Shown here piece by piece: positions 10,170-21,640 of a stretch of 48,081 nucleotides of DNA. The notes below the pieces were generated by a model. It was given only the letters and a program-made list of their open reading frames with translations. It did not search any database and was not told where the DNA came from. Position 1 is the stretch's first letter. The number at the start of each line of letters is the position of its first letter. Made by a program: the position numbers and the translations under genes. This DNA is from Chara braunii (taxonomy: Eukaryota > Streptophyta > Charophyceae > Charales > Characeae), in contig BFEA01000474.1 in NCBI GenBank assembly GCA_003427395.1, forward strand, positions 928,386-976,466, given 5' to 3'.

Positions 10170-10769
10170 TCACACCCGTTTCTTCCCTTTGCTCTGTTTT
10201 TCTCCCGTCCCGCGGCCTCTTGGCGTCAGTCGTTGAGAGCTGGCCTCGTGTCCCTTTTCCACTGGGTTTGCCGCTCTGTGGTGCTTCTGGATCTCGCCTG
10301 GCCTGATCCAGGACCTGAGGTCTGTCTCCTGATCCTCCGCCTCGCTCATCTCACTCTCCCCACCTGAGTCCCGTTCCAGGTGGGCCTGTTCCCAGTCCGC
10401 CGTGTCCATCAAGGTCTCGGTCTCATGATACGAGACCATTACCTGCATTTTCGTCGTCACCCCATCTCTTCTGCAGCGCCTCTCCACACGGTCTTTCGTC
10501 TCCGTGATAGCGTCATGTAGCCTTCCATCAGTCCACATCTCCTCCTCTTTTCCTCCCTCCACATTGATCCTCAGTCTCAGCTCGTCACTCCCATCATAAT
10601 TGAGTATAGCCGTGATCCAGGGCCCCTCCCCGGACATAGGCTTCCATCGAATNTGGTGGTACCANTAGCAGGGTCTATACCCATGCAACGCCATAGCCAC
10701 CCAGAGATAGNCGCGCCCANTATAGCCAACGCTTAGAACGTTACTTGCCCGTACCGCACTAGAGGGCAT
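10170..10769 (-). CDS. Conserved family-2 ORF, up to 199 aa, unknown function
   Basis: The central part (GYRP, then GP.iTaILNYDGSDELRLRINV, GGKEEEMW.DGRL..AITE.KDRVERRCRR.G) matches the ORF at 33760-34023 closely. The shared part covers roughly residues 25-105. The C-terminal half is Glu/Ser-rich, then Lys/Arg-rich with low complexity. Four N bases fall in the first 40 codons, so the start is uncertain. The domain looks like two strands plus a long charged helix. No known family is recognised. Confidence 0.5.
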   Translation of the reverse strand: MPSSAVRASNVLSVGYXGRXYLWVAMALHGYRPCXWYHXIRWKPMSGEGPWITAILNYDGSDELRLRINVEGGKEEEMWTDGRLHDAITETKDRVERRCRRDGVTTKMQVMVSYHETETLMDTADWEQAHLERDSGGESEMSEAEDQETDLRSWIRPGEIQKHHRAANPVEKGHEASSQRLTPRGRGTGEKQSKGKKRV

Positions 10770-10875
10770 AGGCCAAAACAGGACTCAGAGCGCTGGGAGA
10801 ATACAGCCTCAGCGTTTCNCCTCTATTCGCANCACGTCANCCTCACACGCTNACTCAGAAACCCAGGGGCAATCT

Positions 10876-10888
10876 CCCTTTTATAACA
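10876..10888 (-). promoter_or_regulatory. TATA-box-like site upstream of family-2 ORF
   Basis: The minus strand reads gttataaaagggag about 110 bases before the ORF. The same position in the other copy has cctataaagtg at 33550. Conservation in both copies supports a promoter, but no transcript evidence is available. Confidence 0.4.
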
Positions 10889-11420
10889 CCCTGTGAGGCC
10901 GCGACCCCTGTGCTCTAAAGGGAGTTCGAAGTAAGACTTTAAAATCCAAAATCAATCAGATTTTAAATTCAAACGATTGTTTGATAATTACGTAAAAAAA
11001 AGAAAAGGATCGCAGAGCAACAGTCGCGGGTCGCGACCTCTTGTGGTTTTTCTTGCGACTGGACCGCAGCTGGCGCGATAATCCAATAACGGGATCCCAA
11101 CTGGCGCTCTTTCCATTCTAAAACCCGCAGTTGAGCTTATTGTATTCGGGTACCCACTTCCGATGGCAAGGAGGGGGTGTATGACTTCCTATAGGGGGTG
11201 ATACACCTCCTACCGATGCGGCCACGGGTCACCCTCCTCTTTTGGGTTCCAGCCGTGCGGCACTCTCCGGACAACTCAATCAATAAATAGTTCACGAAGG
11301 GGCAGACTAAAATAAGCCTTCAGCCCGCGGCCACGGTTTGAAATCGAACCGTTGGAGCAGTGACATGACAAGCACGGAAATCCCAACAGAGTCCAATAAT
11401 ATAAATAATAAAACTAGTAA

Positions 11421-12970
11421 CAGTAATAATAATAATAATAATTACTTACAAGAATAGTAGGAAAACGAAAACTACAGCGTCGCACAAAGCCCTAAGGCAA
11501 ACGGACCCGACGTTTGGCTCTCTCACGTTCTATTTCTCTTTTTACATCTTCTTTACAGCTGAGCTGCTAGCACCTAACCCATAACTTGCCAGAGGGGGTT
11601 TCAGCGCGCGACAGAAAAGACCGCGCCTGTCCTTTCGCTTCCGCGTCCCAAGGCAAGCCCTGCGGCTACCACGGCCACAGGCCGGTAGTGCTCTGCTGTA
11701 CAGCAGGGCGCCGAGCCTGCGTGGACCAACGGAAGCCCTATGGCACACCCCTTTTGCCAAGTGCGAGTGCTAAGACAGGGTTGGTCCTAACCGAGGCACC
11801 ACTTGGATATATCAGTATAGTACCGGGTTCGATAATAGTTTAACAAGCCACAACAACAGAGCAAGGGACTAGAACCAGGTAGGGACTTGGTGCACAGAGG
11901 AGGGCCGGGATACCGCGCCCTCCGACACCGTGCCCTCGACTCCACGGGTTGTGTGAGGGCTTACCCGTTGGGTACCCGTGAGAAAGGGGGGAGGGACAAC
12001 CCTGTCCAAGCAGAATGACCAGAGGAAATTCAAGGGAGTGGTACGAAGGAAACCAAGGAGCACCTGAGGGGCGGCCCAGTGAAAGTTAGAGAGCGTTGTG
12101 TGGAGGCCGCGGTGACTTGGGTATAAAGCTGAAATAGCGGATTTGTCTGCTTAGTAGGTTTGGATTCCTTCGAAGTTCTCCTAGAATGTTGAGCCTTAGT
12201 GACCAAGGGGCCGCTCGCTACGACGGATAGGTGAGCAAACGGGGCCGCGACAACAACCTACCTGAATATTCCTTCTCCACCTAGGCCCTCAAAAATTCTC
12301 ATCTGAATTTTTGTTGCTGCCATTAGGATCGGGCCTGGCTTGCCCAGGCCCACGTTTATGTTTGCAGCAAGTCCGCGCCGCCGACCCGTGACCTTTGTTT
12401 GTGAGCGTGAGCTGCCCCACTAAGAGTCCGAAGGGCAGTGGACTCTGAATGGGTGGAGCAACTAGAAGGGAAGTTGGGGTCCGCAGCGGTATTACGGGCG
12501 TATCGGTCGTCCGACAAGGTAAGTGGGTGGAAAGCTGGCTGAGTCGTTTTACCAAATCGGTCGCTTCCGAAACTCCTTCGGATTGAGGGAGCTACTGCGC
12601 AGAGGCATTACGAATCTGCGGTATCAGGAACATTAGACGATGAGAGTTGCGTTAGCAGAGCTATGTTAGCGAAGCTGCGTTGGCATGGAGGGGCGGAAAC
12701 TAGAAGGAGAAGGATGAATCCGGACGAATGTCGGGTGAAAGCACAGAGACAACCCATTGCCTCCCACCATCACTGTCTTGGTTGCAGCGTTGAGGTTTGT
12801 ATTGACTCGTGAATTCCGGTTGCGGGGGTAGAGAAAGGCTAGGAAGAAGAAAGGGTGAATCCGGGCGTGAAAACTCGGCAGGTGAATTCGATGACGAAGT
12901 TGAAGAAAAGCAGCTATAACGAAGACATAAGTGTGCAGTTTACTCATTTCCTATCGGAAACGATTGAGAG
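11421..12970. other. Unassigned stretch with short AAT repeats
   Basis: It opens with an AT-rich (aataata)n patch at about 11395-11445. The rest is moderately GC-rich with no recognised gene. Small frames at 11542-11843 overlap on both strands and lack motifs. Confidence 0.35.
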
Positions 12971-12974
12971 GAGG

Positions 12975-13460
12975 TGTCAACCCGGGGTTTCTTGGGCGGG
13001 CGAATCCAAATTTGTCTTTAGTTTGAGTGATGCGTTAGTATAGAAAGACGTTAGTAGAAAGAGTGGTGCGCGCGGTGATGGCGGAAAGCGGGGGAGACAA
13101 GGAGTAAAGGCGGCATCACTGACTCTGTTTCCTAGCAAAAGCACGCAAAGTAAGGGTCGAGGTCGGGGTTTCAAGGCGCGGCGACTCTAGATTTGCCGTT
13201 AGTTTTAGTGGTGAATCGCTAGGGACCAGGTTAGTAGAGAAGAAAGATACGCGTTGTTGTCGAGAGAGGTGGGTATGGCGGATAGGACAAGGCATAGCGT
13301 GCTCGATTCTTGGCAGGATTAGGCAAGCTAAGATGCGAATTCAGAGTTTAGGACGTAGATAGGTGTGACAGTAGTGTCGGTTTGTGAAACAGGTTGGTAG
13401 AATATAAGTTTAGTGCGGGGTGAGGTGCGTGCAGGTGTCAACGAAGAAGTTGTGGTGGGA
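12975..13460. repeat. Degenerate tandem repeat, unit about 175 bases
   Basis: Two good units and a weaker third share an order of elements: ggggtttc..gg.g.g.cga.tc.a.atttg, then ttagt...gtagaaag, then ggtggg.atggcgga, then a gacaagg stretch. Starts are near 12983, 13164 and 13330. It is purine-rich on the + strand. Found by eye; the alignment is weak in the third unit. Confidence 0.4.
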
Positions 13461-15050
13461 TGCGAAATAGAGAGTTCGGGCGATCTTGGATGAAATCAGA
13501 CGAGAGAAGTGTCGTACTAGGAGTCTTGCCGGCCGATGAAACTATGGGCAATATCAGTTTTGGCATTGTGACGCCAGATTCGGCAGCATGATAGTTCAGG
13601 ACTGCGGGGAGAAAACGGGAGTTTGGCTATGGTACTGTATCTTCCCATGTTTCAGCGGGAGATACATCCCTGTGTTTCCAAAAGTTGGTAAGTGTGATAG
13701 AAGGGGAGAAAAGAGGGGAGTGGGGGCCTACATGAAAGTCGAGCTGTAGAGTGAATGGCAGAGGCGGTATTTGGAGGTGGAAGGCTCAGAGTTGGCGATA
13801 TGGCGTGAAGGAGAAAGGTACGAAAAGGGGCGGATCCCCGCTTTATCGGAAGGCTCACTCTTATCCCGCAGATGAGGTGGATAACAGAAGCGCTGCCCGT
13901 CGCAGTGTTTAAGATTGTCCTTTTCGTTCGTGGTTGCTTACCCCGACTGTGATCATCTTTCTAGCTCACATCCCCGATGCTGATTCGTGATCGTGTCACT
14001 CGCTCGTATAAAACGAGTGAGGCAAGCATCATATCAAAGCCGTGCTTATGGTGAGAGAGAGGAGGCACTCACCTTGAGGAGCTAGCCATGCGATGGAACC
14101 GAAGGAAGAACTACGAGGCTGACACCTTCAGGCACTTCGGTTGTTGCTGGTGACGCCAACAGGATACTGCCAACTCATAGGTTGCTGGAGACTTTGGAGT
14201 ACCATCTGGGCACATACAGCCAGTGGAAAGGATCTCTGCCTAATTTGCTGGTATTGGCAAACCAGGCTACTGGTTGCAGCCGGAGTAGCACGCAGGAAGC
14301 CGCAAGGAGAAGACATACATGCCGGCCAGTGTATTGTCATACAATTGTCAGCGCTAGAGCAAAAGAGCGGGCTGCGAGGTCGTCGGTTTATCCGCTGACC
14401 AGCATAGTGCTCGGCACGTCAAACAAGTTGCAGCAGACCAGCAGCGAAAGTGCAGGTTAGTGAATGACCACTGCACTTTTGGTCGCGAGCTTGGGAGACT
14501 GCTGATTTCATTGAAGAAGAATATGGGGGGGGGGGGCTCTTGCTACAAATTAGAGAGTCGCCAGAGAATTAATAGCCGACAGTTTGACTTCAGCTTGACC
14601 AGTGGTTGCGCGTCTTGGCCACCATTGCGGGGCCCTGAGGTGCACCAAGGCTACAATGTCCTTTCCTGGGACTTGAGTTTGTCCCCCTCTTGTATCTCGA
14701 TAGTCTAAAACTCCTCCTTCTGCCTTTCTTACTTTAAGTCAAATTCGTTCTGAGAGGAAGGCGACAGGCGGGATTGCAACCCGTAGGATCACAACAAGAT
14801 TCTATGGGGAGTCAGCCTATCGATTGCAGGAGCTCTGCCGGAACTCTGGAGGAGATCTGGAGGCAGGGAACTGGGAGGTAACATTTTCATCCTCCTTTTA
14901 TAAACCCAGTTATAACCCGTATTCGTACTCCTTGCTATGTTTGACTGAGTATATTGTGTGCACCGCTACTTTGACTTTCAGTTTGACTTTCAGGACATGA
15001 TCAAACTTAAGTAAAAGAATGCATGTGTAATGTCAGTTTCAACGTTGTTG
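13461..15050. other. Unassigned stretch
   Basis: No recognisable gene or RNA. Frames of 70-92 codons at 14128-14708 overlap on both strands and have no domain signature. Confidence 0.35.
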
Positions 15051-15149
15051 TCTGATTGAAAGCAGATTGTGGGAAGGGATTGCATCTGGAGGAAGGATGG
15101 GAGAAAGGCAGTATTGCTTGTGTCTACCTGGGTCCATCAAAGGCTAGAC

Positions 15150-15880
15150 AAGTCTCCAGAAGTTTGGGGAGACCCTGTTATATGTTTATCTTTGAGTTGT
15201 CTGAAGGACCAGATATGTTTCATAAGCTTGGGTGGTCGGGTTGCTTTGACTTGCGAGGGCTATCTGTGGTTAACTTCTTGGGGACCAAGAACTATCTCAT
15301 AAGTTTGGGTGACTTGGTTGCCTTGTTTATTTTAGGGTTTCTAAGTTTCTTTGGGTTTGAACGAGGGGGTATGAGTACTGTCTCATAAGTCTGGGTGACT
15401 CAACCTCTTTCTACTTCACCATTAAGAGAAATGGATTGGGCAGAGGACAATACATGTTTCATAAGTTTGGGTGGTCTTGGTCCAATGCCACGCACAAACT
15501 GGAAACAAAGGGTTATAATTTGACTATATTTTATCACTACTTTACCTATGAAGAGGCTAGTCATACACTGTCCCATAAGTTTGGGTGGTCTAACTATAAC
15601 TTATCACAAACTGAAGAGAGCATTAATTAAGAATAAACTTGTGGTAAGAAGGGGCAGGTTGAACCTCAAGCCAAGATGATCTGTTCAGTCATATGCTACC
15701 TTAAAAGATTAAGTACAGATAGTTATATATAACTTGGATACTTAAACATTTCAGGGCGACTATTCTGGCTAACCTAGTCATGTGCCCAAGGAAGAAAGAA
15801 GTAGTTATGTCCTCTGTTTGTATATATTCAATGGTTGAGCTAGACACTGTTTCATAAGTTTGAGTGGTCTAGCTTTACGC
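15150..15880 (+). repeat. Tandem array with core tcataagtttgggtggtct
   Basis: Six clear copies of the core start at 15221, 15298, 15384, 15460, 15574 and 15853 (position of cataag), plus a weaker one near 15160. Spacing is 77, 86, 76, 114 and 279 bases. The preceding bases are also similar (atgttt or actgt). Weak 75-110 codon frames here are explained by the repeat. Confidence 0.7.
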
Positions 15881-16149
15881 CTTATATAAGTTGGGTATAA
15901 AGGGATAAATCATTGAAAGACTACGAACTATTGTTTGATAAAATTAACTTTGGGTTCGTGAGAGTACTTACCGTTATGGTTTGGCCTTGCATGGGGCTGG
16001 GTGAGATCGCTACTTAGTCTGAGTTTCCATTTGACAGGTAGCTGTTTCAGTTGCTCGCCACGTGCTAGAGCTATAGGAGTTAGTTTCAATTCCTGCATTT
16101 TCTGAGCTAAATTTATTTTACTTAGGTCAATTCTCGTATTTTCTGGGAT

Positions 16150-16750
16150 CATTTCTTATACTTGGTTTTGTACAAATTTTGGTAAGTTACTTTCTCTACG
16201 GGAAGCGCTGCTGAAATTTTTACAAAACCAAGAAGTTGGTCAGATTTTGTTTTTTCAAGGTCTAGATCGTCTAAAATTTGTGTATGGCTTAGTAAAAATA
16301 TGGAAAGTTTCATTTTCTAAAGGAAATGCTGCCAAAATTTTTACTAATTCGAAGAGTTAGACGAAATTGAACCTTGAGAGACTAAAGTTATCTTTGATTC
16401 TGAACTTAGCTTTGTATAAATCTTGGGATAACACTTTTCTAATGGAATTGTTGGCGAAATTTTTATAAATCCAAGGAGTTGGTTAAATTTTGTCTTAATT
16501 AAACTCAAGTTTTTGCTTGAGTTCGTTTCTGACTTAGTATAAATCTGAGAAGTGTCATTTTCTAAAGGGAGTGCTGCCCAAATTTTTACTAATTCGAGGA
16601 GTTAGATAAAATTTGAATTTTCGAAATTAAAGACTATTTCAGTTTTTATATTCGAGTTAATATAAATTTTGAAAAGACATTTTTCCTACAGGAAGCGCCG
16701 AAATTTTCTTAGTTTAGAGGAGATAGATTCTATTTTGACAGGTGACGATA
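16150..16750 (+). repeat. Five-unit tandem repeat, period 121-124 bases
   Basis: The unit contains ctaaaggaagtgctgcc, then gaaatttttac..aat.c.a.gagttgg, then a variable AT-rich part ending in tttagtataaat.t. The ctaaagg anchor falls at 16196, 16317, 16439, 16562 and 16686, giving periods of 121, 122, 123 and 124. The units are diverged, so the array is old. No coding potential. Confidence 0.8.
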
Positions 16751-18032
16751 TTGGTAGTCCCCCTTGTATGAGGGAGATTATGTCAAAGGTTTGTCTTTTC
16801 CGTGGACACTGGCTTAGGGGTAGACCAAAATTTACTTGGCAGACTGTATTGAGTAAGGATGTGCTATGGAGATTTATTCCCCATATATTGATGATTTAAC
16901 TTGGGCATTGACCTGTCTTATGGTACAATTTTTTTTTGTCGTTCGAATTCAAGATTTGAACTAGTTTCAGCTTGATCCTACAAAGATCATCTTTTGTTAT
17001 CACTGATAACAGGTCGGTTGCCGATGTATCGGTCTACGATTCAACTCCAATCCATTCTCATTACCCAACCTAAAAGGCTTTAACCTTTGTGATTTTTATT
17101 GTTTTATTAAGGTTTTTCCCCGGACTTTTATTGAATGGTCATTTAACGAAAGTGCTGAGTAGTTAATTTTTGCAAGGTTGGACAAAGGTTGGGGCTTGTA
17201 TGGCTAAAGCGAGGGGGTATGAGTATAAAGAATGGTTGAAGTTGACCCCGTGTAGTGTGTGAACTTTTTGTTGATTCTTTGATGTGATTGTAGGTATGTT
17301 TGTGTGGTTTGGACTTTGGAGTTGACTGTCTATGATCATATACATATATATGGTTGCGAAGAGTCCCACTGTGACAGTGAGAAATGATCGTCCTATATTA
17401 ATGACCCTTATTTATATATGTACATATTTATGACTTAAGTGTTCGCGCAGTTTATTGTGCCCGTGCGCAAGGGTTAGACAAATTATGCTTTCAGATAAAA
17501 GAGAGATTTTTTTTTTTTTCCCTTTTGCTTTTTAAATTTTTTTATAGTTGGACGTTGCAGTCCGTAGCAGTCGTCAAAATCAAACTCCTTGATTTCTCTC
17601 CAGGCCCTGGATGATGGAGCTGGTCTCCAAAGCGATAAGAGACGACTTCCACCACATATATGAACCTGTGTACCACTCACTCTCCGCAGGGTGCAGAAAA
17701 GGGTGTGGTTCTCAACTGCTCTTGGCGGTTGTCTGACTTCGAGAGGTTAACCCCTCAAGGCGCGTGTCAACCGACACTTGACTGTCGAATGCGACCCTTG
17801 AGATTAGCGAGGACCACATGAGCATGGGTACTACATAGTATGCCATCATTGCGATCGCTTGTATTAGCATGCATTGCGAGTCAATATGGGTTAGCCCTGT
17901 GTTGTATTGAGTTTCGCGCCCGTTGCCTATCTGATTTCCACATTGGAAGGTTATGGGATTACTACTGAAGGGACTAGGATTGTTTGTGTTGTTTGTTGCG
18001 TGTCGCTTCATGTGTGTGCGTATGTGTTTTAT
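16751..18032. other. Unassigned stretch upstream of 5' LTR
   Basis: No recognised gene. AT-rich, with a T run at 17508-17520. It ends where the first family 1 LTR begins; the five bases before that LTR (tttat) have no matching target duplication after the second copy. Confidence 0.35.
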
Positions 18033-18499
18033 TGACATTCAGAGTTGCTCCAATACCAATATTAGAGCGTTGCTAGAGAGTTAGCCACCGCTGGTCTATG
18101 TCAGTTGTCGCCTCGCAGATCAGGTTCCGCCCCGGCATATGAACAACAGTGTTTCATACCTTATGTTGAAGGTGCTTGGTAGCTATTAGACGATCAAATC
18201 AACTCCAAAACCCCAGTATATGAGCACAGTCCAGTCACCAATTAGTCAGTTCCTGTTCTTCTTAGCCAAAGCTACACAAGTCTGGGAGTAGCTTTCCACT
18301 CTGAGTGTGGAGCGTTCCCAAAGTAACCGCAGTCCATCCCATTCATCAACTAGGACCTAGAGCTTTGGGGAATCATGAGGGACAATTAGGTCCTGGTAAT
18401 GAAGTACCGATCAACAGAGACCAGAAGGAAGGATGAGAAGAAGAGGCATGCCGAGACATGGATTCACATAGGCAGACTCATCGAGAACATGCGGTCCGG

Positions 18500-18619
18500 A
18501 TGATCATAGAAGAGAAATACATTGAATATGTGTTTTATTATTATGGTCACGACGACAAGTTGCACAATGCTGGCTCGTTGCTAGAGACGTTGGAGCAGGC
18601 CAGGGCAAAGCTTAGATGA
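18500..18619 (+). CDS. Small conserved LTR ORF (39 aa)
   Basis: An open 39-codon frame contains EEKYIEYVFYYYGHDDK and LLETLEQARAKLR. The same length and stop position are kept at 42201-42320, and the segment is homologous to the end of the ORF at 6130-6507. It could be the remains of a longer protein whose upstream part (18380-18499) is interrupted. Unknown function. Confidence 0.4.
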   Translation: MIIEEKYIEYVFYYYGHDDKLHNAGSLLETLEQARAKLR

Positions 18620-18754
18620 GCGCAAGAGTGTCCGGAATTCTTCTCTTGAAAACTTTACCAGCGACCCAATTAACAAATGTCACTCAACATTATGTCGTTC
18701 TCTCAGCGTCCGGTTACTAAGCGATCAATATCTAGTGACTTGTTACCTTAGCAC

Positions 18755-19410
18755 ATGAGTGTAGTCTAGTCATTCTCAGTCCAGGAGGCTGTTTTTAGCA
18801 GCCTCAACATAATTGCTTCTAAAGATGCCTTCCAGTACCAGTATGTCAGTGCAACTGGCTTTAGTCAAGGGGGTTTGTCGATTTTTGTTGTTATCACCAG
18901 ATTTGCAGGCGGCATCATTAATGACATGAGACTCTGCGTGAAAAAAGACAAGGAAGCCCACGAGCACTCCGATTCAGTCTGGATCTCAGCAGCAAAATAG
19001 CTTGCGGTAAAGAAAAAAAAAACTTGATGAAAGTGGAACAAAGTTGATCAGCAACTTTGGGCTTACGCATACACCGACTATCCCAGACCTCCAATCCCTT
19101 TCCCTCTCACGAATGACTCCTGTTGGGGTGATCTGGTTGATCTTGTCAAAAGGTATATCTCACTGACAGAGATTGAGTACAATGCAGTGATTGAACCGTT
19201 AGAGTTCAGATATATCAGACGAGGGGTTTTCTCTCGCCATATCTTCCTACCTTGTGGGAGAAATTTTGTGTCATGGTCGACTTTCGGGTTATGGGACTTG
19301 GATAAAAATGTTAAGAGCTTGCAGGCTTGAAGTGACTCTATATTCAGAGGCCACAATCTCCGGGAGTGCATAGACATGACTCGAGGCACAAGAGGCGTAC
19401 AACCAAATGA
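18755..19410 (+). pseudogene. Broken copy of the 219-aa LTR ORF
   Basis: Translation from the ATG at 18755 follows the 4435-5094 protein, but it has a TAG at codon 5 and a TAG replacing a residue after WISAAK (about 19000). It also has an A-run frameshift around 19011-19021 and further shifts. The HEHSDSVWIS, RRGVFS and TLWE stretches remain visible in different frames. Confidence 0.65.
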
Positions 19411-19902
19411 GAGACTGATGAGGAGACCCTAGCGGAATGAGTGAGGACTTTTGCCGAGTGTTGGCCGTGTCTATTCATTTGTGTTTCCTGAGATTATTAT
19501 AAGTTTTCATTTTTCCCTCGTTTACCTTATCTCTGCATTGCGTCAGTCAGTCCTATTTCATTTGTATTGACCTTGCTTGATGTTTATGCTTCCTGATGAT
19601 CTTGTCACAGTTCTAAAAATCAGTAAATATGCAAAATTGATACATGCATGACACACCAAAATTTTATGATTATTATTTGTATGATCTTTGTTGTCCGGAA
19701 TCAAAATAAATATTCCTAAGACCAGGGACCGATGAAACCCACAATTGAAGGGTTTCCCTCGAAGTCGGATGCACATAATATGAAGGGATTTGCTTTAATT
19801 ATTTTATTTTATTTATTGCAAACAAACAACGAAATCCTGCATGAAAACCTGTTGGTTTTCCGGTCGTCCGATTTGGCCCAACTGAAAAAAGTGCAACAAA
19901 AA

Positions 19903-19920
19903 TGGCGCTGTTGCCGGGGA
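19903..19920 (+). promoter_or_regulatory. Primer-binding site complementary to tRNA-Asp
   Basis: The 18 bases tggcgctgttgccgggga match the complement of the plant tRNA-Asp(GUC) 3' end including CCA, except for one C-to-T change that would still allow a G-U pair. Position just inside the LTR is where a reverse-transcription primer site should be. Athila-type plant Ty3/gypsy elements are known to use tRNA-Asp. This is the main reason for calling the preceding repeat a 5' LTR. Confidence 0.75.
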
Positions 19921-19940
19921 CATGAAAATTTTTCGTGTCC
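19918..19940 (+). other. Hairpin overlapping the primer-binding site
   Basis: ggacatgaaaa and ttttcgtgtcc form an 11-base stem with one mismatch across a one-base loop. It begins inside the last three bases of the primer site. Hairpins near primer sites are known in retroelement leader RNAs; a role here is inference. Confidence 0.45.
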
Positions 19941-20640
19941 GGAGCGAGCCTAGGTCAACATCAGTTTTGAGCTTTGATTAGGGCATGAGAACTGTAGACA
20001 ATATTTTAATCTTCAGATTAATTTTATTATTCTCATTGAGCCTTGATTCTCTTGAGGATCATAGTTGCTAACTATGTTTAATCTCTTCATGTTTGAGGTA
20101 CTCTCTTAGACCGGAGAAGGAGAATGACACTAACCGATGGTGAGGATCAGGCTTAATTGAAAGGTATGCCGACTGAACCTTAACATCCTTGAGAGATTGA
20201 GAAAGAAGAAAACAAGTCAAGAGCAGAGAAACTCCTTTATCAAGAATGTTGATCACATATGCGTTGAAAGAACTTTCAAAACTTATGACTAGAAATATAC
20301 TCCTCTATCAGTATGAGCATCGTTGACTCTATCATTCTGGAGACTCGACTCTTTGTGTAGTGTTGGCTTACTTCTTGGAAGGAAACATCTAGGATGTTCG
20401 TCCCTATGTCAAGAAGGGAGGCATCAATGATGGTAAAATCTTTATTTGGTTGTTGAGGATTGTTTCTCAATCTATCTATTATGAGAGGGTAAAACTAATC
20501 AAACAGAAAAGAAAGGCAGAATAAGGATTAATGCCAGTAACTTATGAAACAATTATTATTCCCCCTATTCCTAGTTGCTACTGTGATTGACACAATTGAA
20601 TGTCAATCCTCAACATGGTATTGCGACGGGAGAAATGAAT
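19941..20640. other. Leader region of the retroelement, no clear gene
   Basis: AT-rich, with many stops in all frames. Frames under 66 codons carry no motif. It lies between the primer site and the repeated accessory module. Confidence 0.4.
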
Positions 20641-20659
20641 AGACTGTCATGAAAACAAG

Positions 20660-21640
20660 GAAAATTTCAGCAAAGAAAATCAGACAACGAAGATCATAAT
20701 TTGGGAGAGGCTCAAAACCGCGTAAGAAAACGGTTGAGTGTCTCCTGAAATCACTCAATGTGCTAAGTAAGAAAGAAGTATTCCCATACGAGGTTGTCAA
20801 GTACGAGATGGTCGAGAATGGTTGAGAACAAAAATAATTCTATATATTGACATTTTACTTCATTGAGTTTGACACGAATGACGAAAGAATTTATGTTCCA
20901 AAAAAAAGAAGTGTTGATGTCGTGTATGAGAGATGTTGGAGATTTGTTGAGGAGGTTGTGTTGAAAAAAAAAAAAAAACTTGGGAAGGAAAGGAAGTATC
21001 TTACATGATCCACTCAGTTTACTGCCTTTGACGGACTCCTAACTCCTCCTTTACCTGATATCAATCTGTCAAGGAACAATTGGTCTGCTATGATTGAGTT
21101 TGCACTGAAAGTGAGAAGAGATCAGAGACATTGATGAATCAACAGTACTTACCTCCAAAAAAAAAATCCTGGTTCAACCTGGGAAGAGGATATGGGAGAC
21201 TGAGTAAATAAAAAATCAAAGAGTTGTTAAAATCTCTTAACTTTTTAGGGAAGAGAACAATATTCCCCTATGAGATCGAGAGGTATGAAGCGTTGAAGAA
21301 TCTAGGATAAGAACATGATAGTCTGTATGTTCTTGTCTGTTACTTTACTAAACTCGATGAATATGATGTTCAAATTTATGTGCCACAACGAAGACTTGAA
21401 GGGTGTGAACGTGACAGGTGTTGGGAACGAGCAGTAAACATTGTGCAAGAAGAAAGAAAAAAACTTAAACAGGAAGGTGAAAATTACATTTGGAGTAATT
21501 TTGTCAGACCTTTCTTTGTAATATCATGTCCTCCTTTGGAATGACATCTCTCAAGAGATAAGTGGTCAGTCTTGGATAGTTTTTTATGGAAGGTGAAAAA
21601 ATTTGTGAAAAAATCTGAAGAAAATTGTCTATAGCCAGAA
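20660..21640 (+). pseudogene. Duplicated accessory module (two units, about 482 bases apart)
   Basis: Unit 1 (about 20670-21140) and unit 2 (about 21170-21630) are alignable in DNA and in translation. Shared features are LKSLN.L.K...FPYE...YE, then Y.L..YF...D..D..IYVP, then RCWE.., then PPL...LSR..WS. Each unit has several stops and A-run frameshifts. The IYVP-type segment recurs in the next ORF at 21625. The predicted shape is strands followed by a charged helix. Function unknown; it lies where plant-type gypsy elements can carry extra ORFs. Confidence 0.5.

Larger units (their letters stand above)
10100..11420 (-). mobile_element. Repeat family 2, copy 1 (minus strand, LTR-like)
   Basis: On the minus strand this aligns in order with 33080-34080: an aacggttcga..tttcaaaccgtgg block (about 11330-11355), a gcat.ggtaggag block followed by ctccttgccat.gga (about 11160-11225), a TATA-type stretch, then the ORF with gggtatagacc and the GK.EEM..D segment. 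Seven ambiguous bases lie between 10653 and 10852, within or just upstream of the ORF start. A promoter plus short ORF and no pol genes suggests an LTR or a non-autonomous element; this is inference. Confidence 0.5.
18033..19898 (+). mobile_element. LTR (family 1, copy 2), candidate 5' LTR
   Basis: It begins tgacattcagagttg and ends gtgcaaca, the TG...CA termini expected of an LTR. A tRNA-Asp primer site follows four bases later. Copy 3 begins with the same bases at 41736. The order is: 5' region, 39-codon ORF at 18500-18619, broken long ORF at 18755, then an aaaataaa-containing tail with ttattttatttattgc near 19805. By eye the first 170 bases differ from copy 3 at roughly one position in seven, so the insertion is old or the two copies are from separate events. 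Confidence 0.7.

Noticed and set aside
11542-12555. Possible rRNA or tRNA remnants in GC-richer DNA
   Set aside because: No conserved rRNA core words and no clover-leaf with a GGTTCGA-type arm plus matching acceptor stem could be formed.
15150-16750. CRISPR array
   Set aside because: Repeats are diverged, long-period and in a eukaryotic retroelement context; no uniform spacers and no cas genes.
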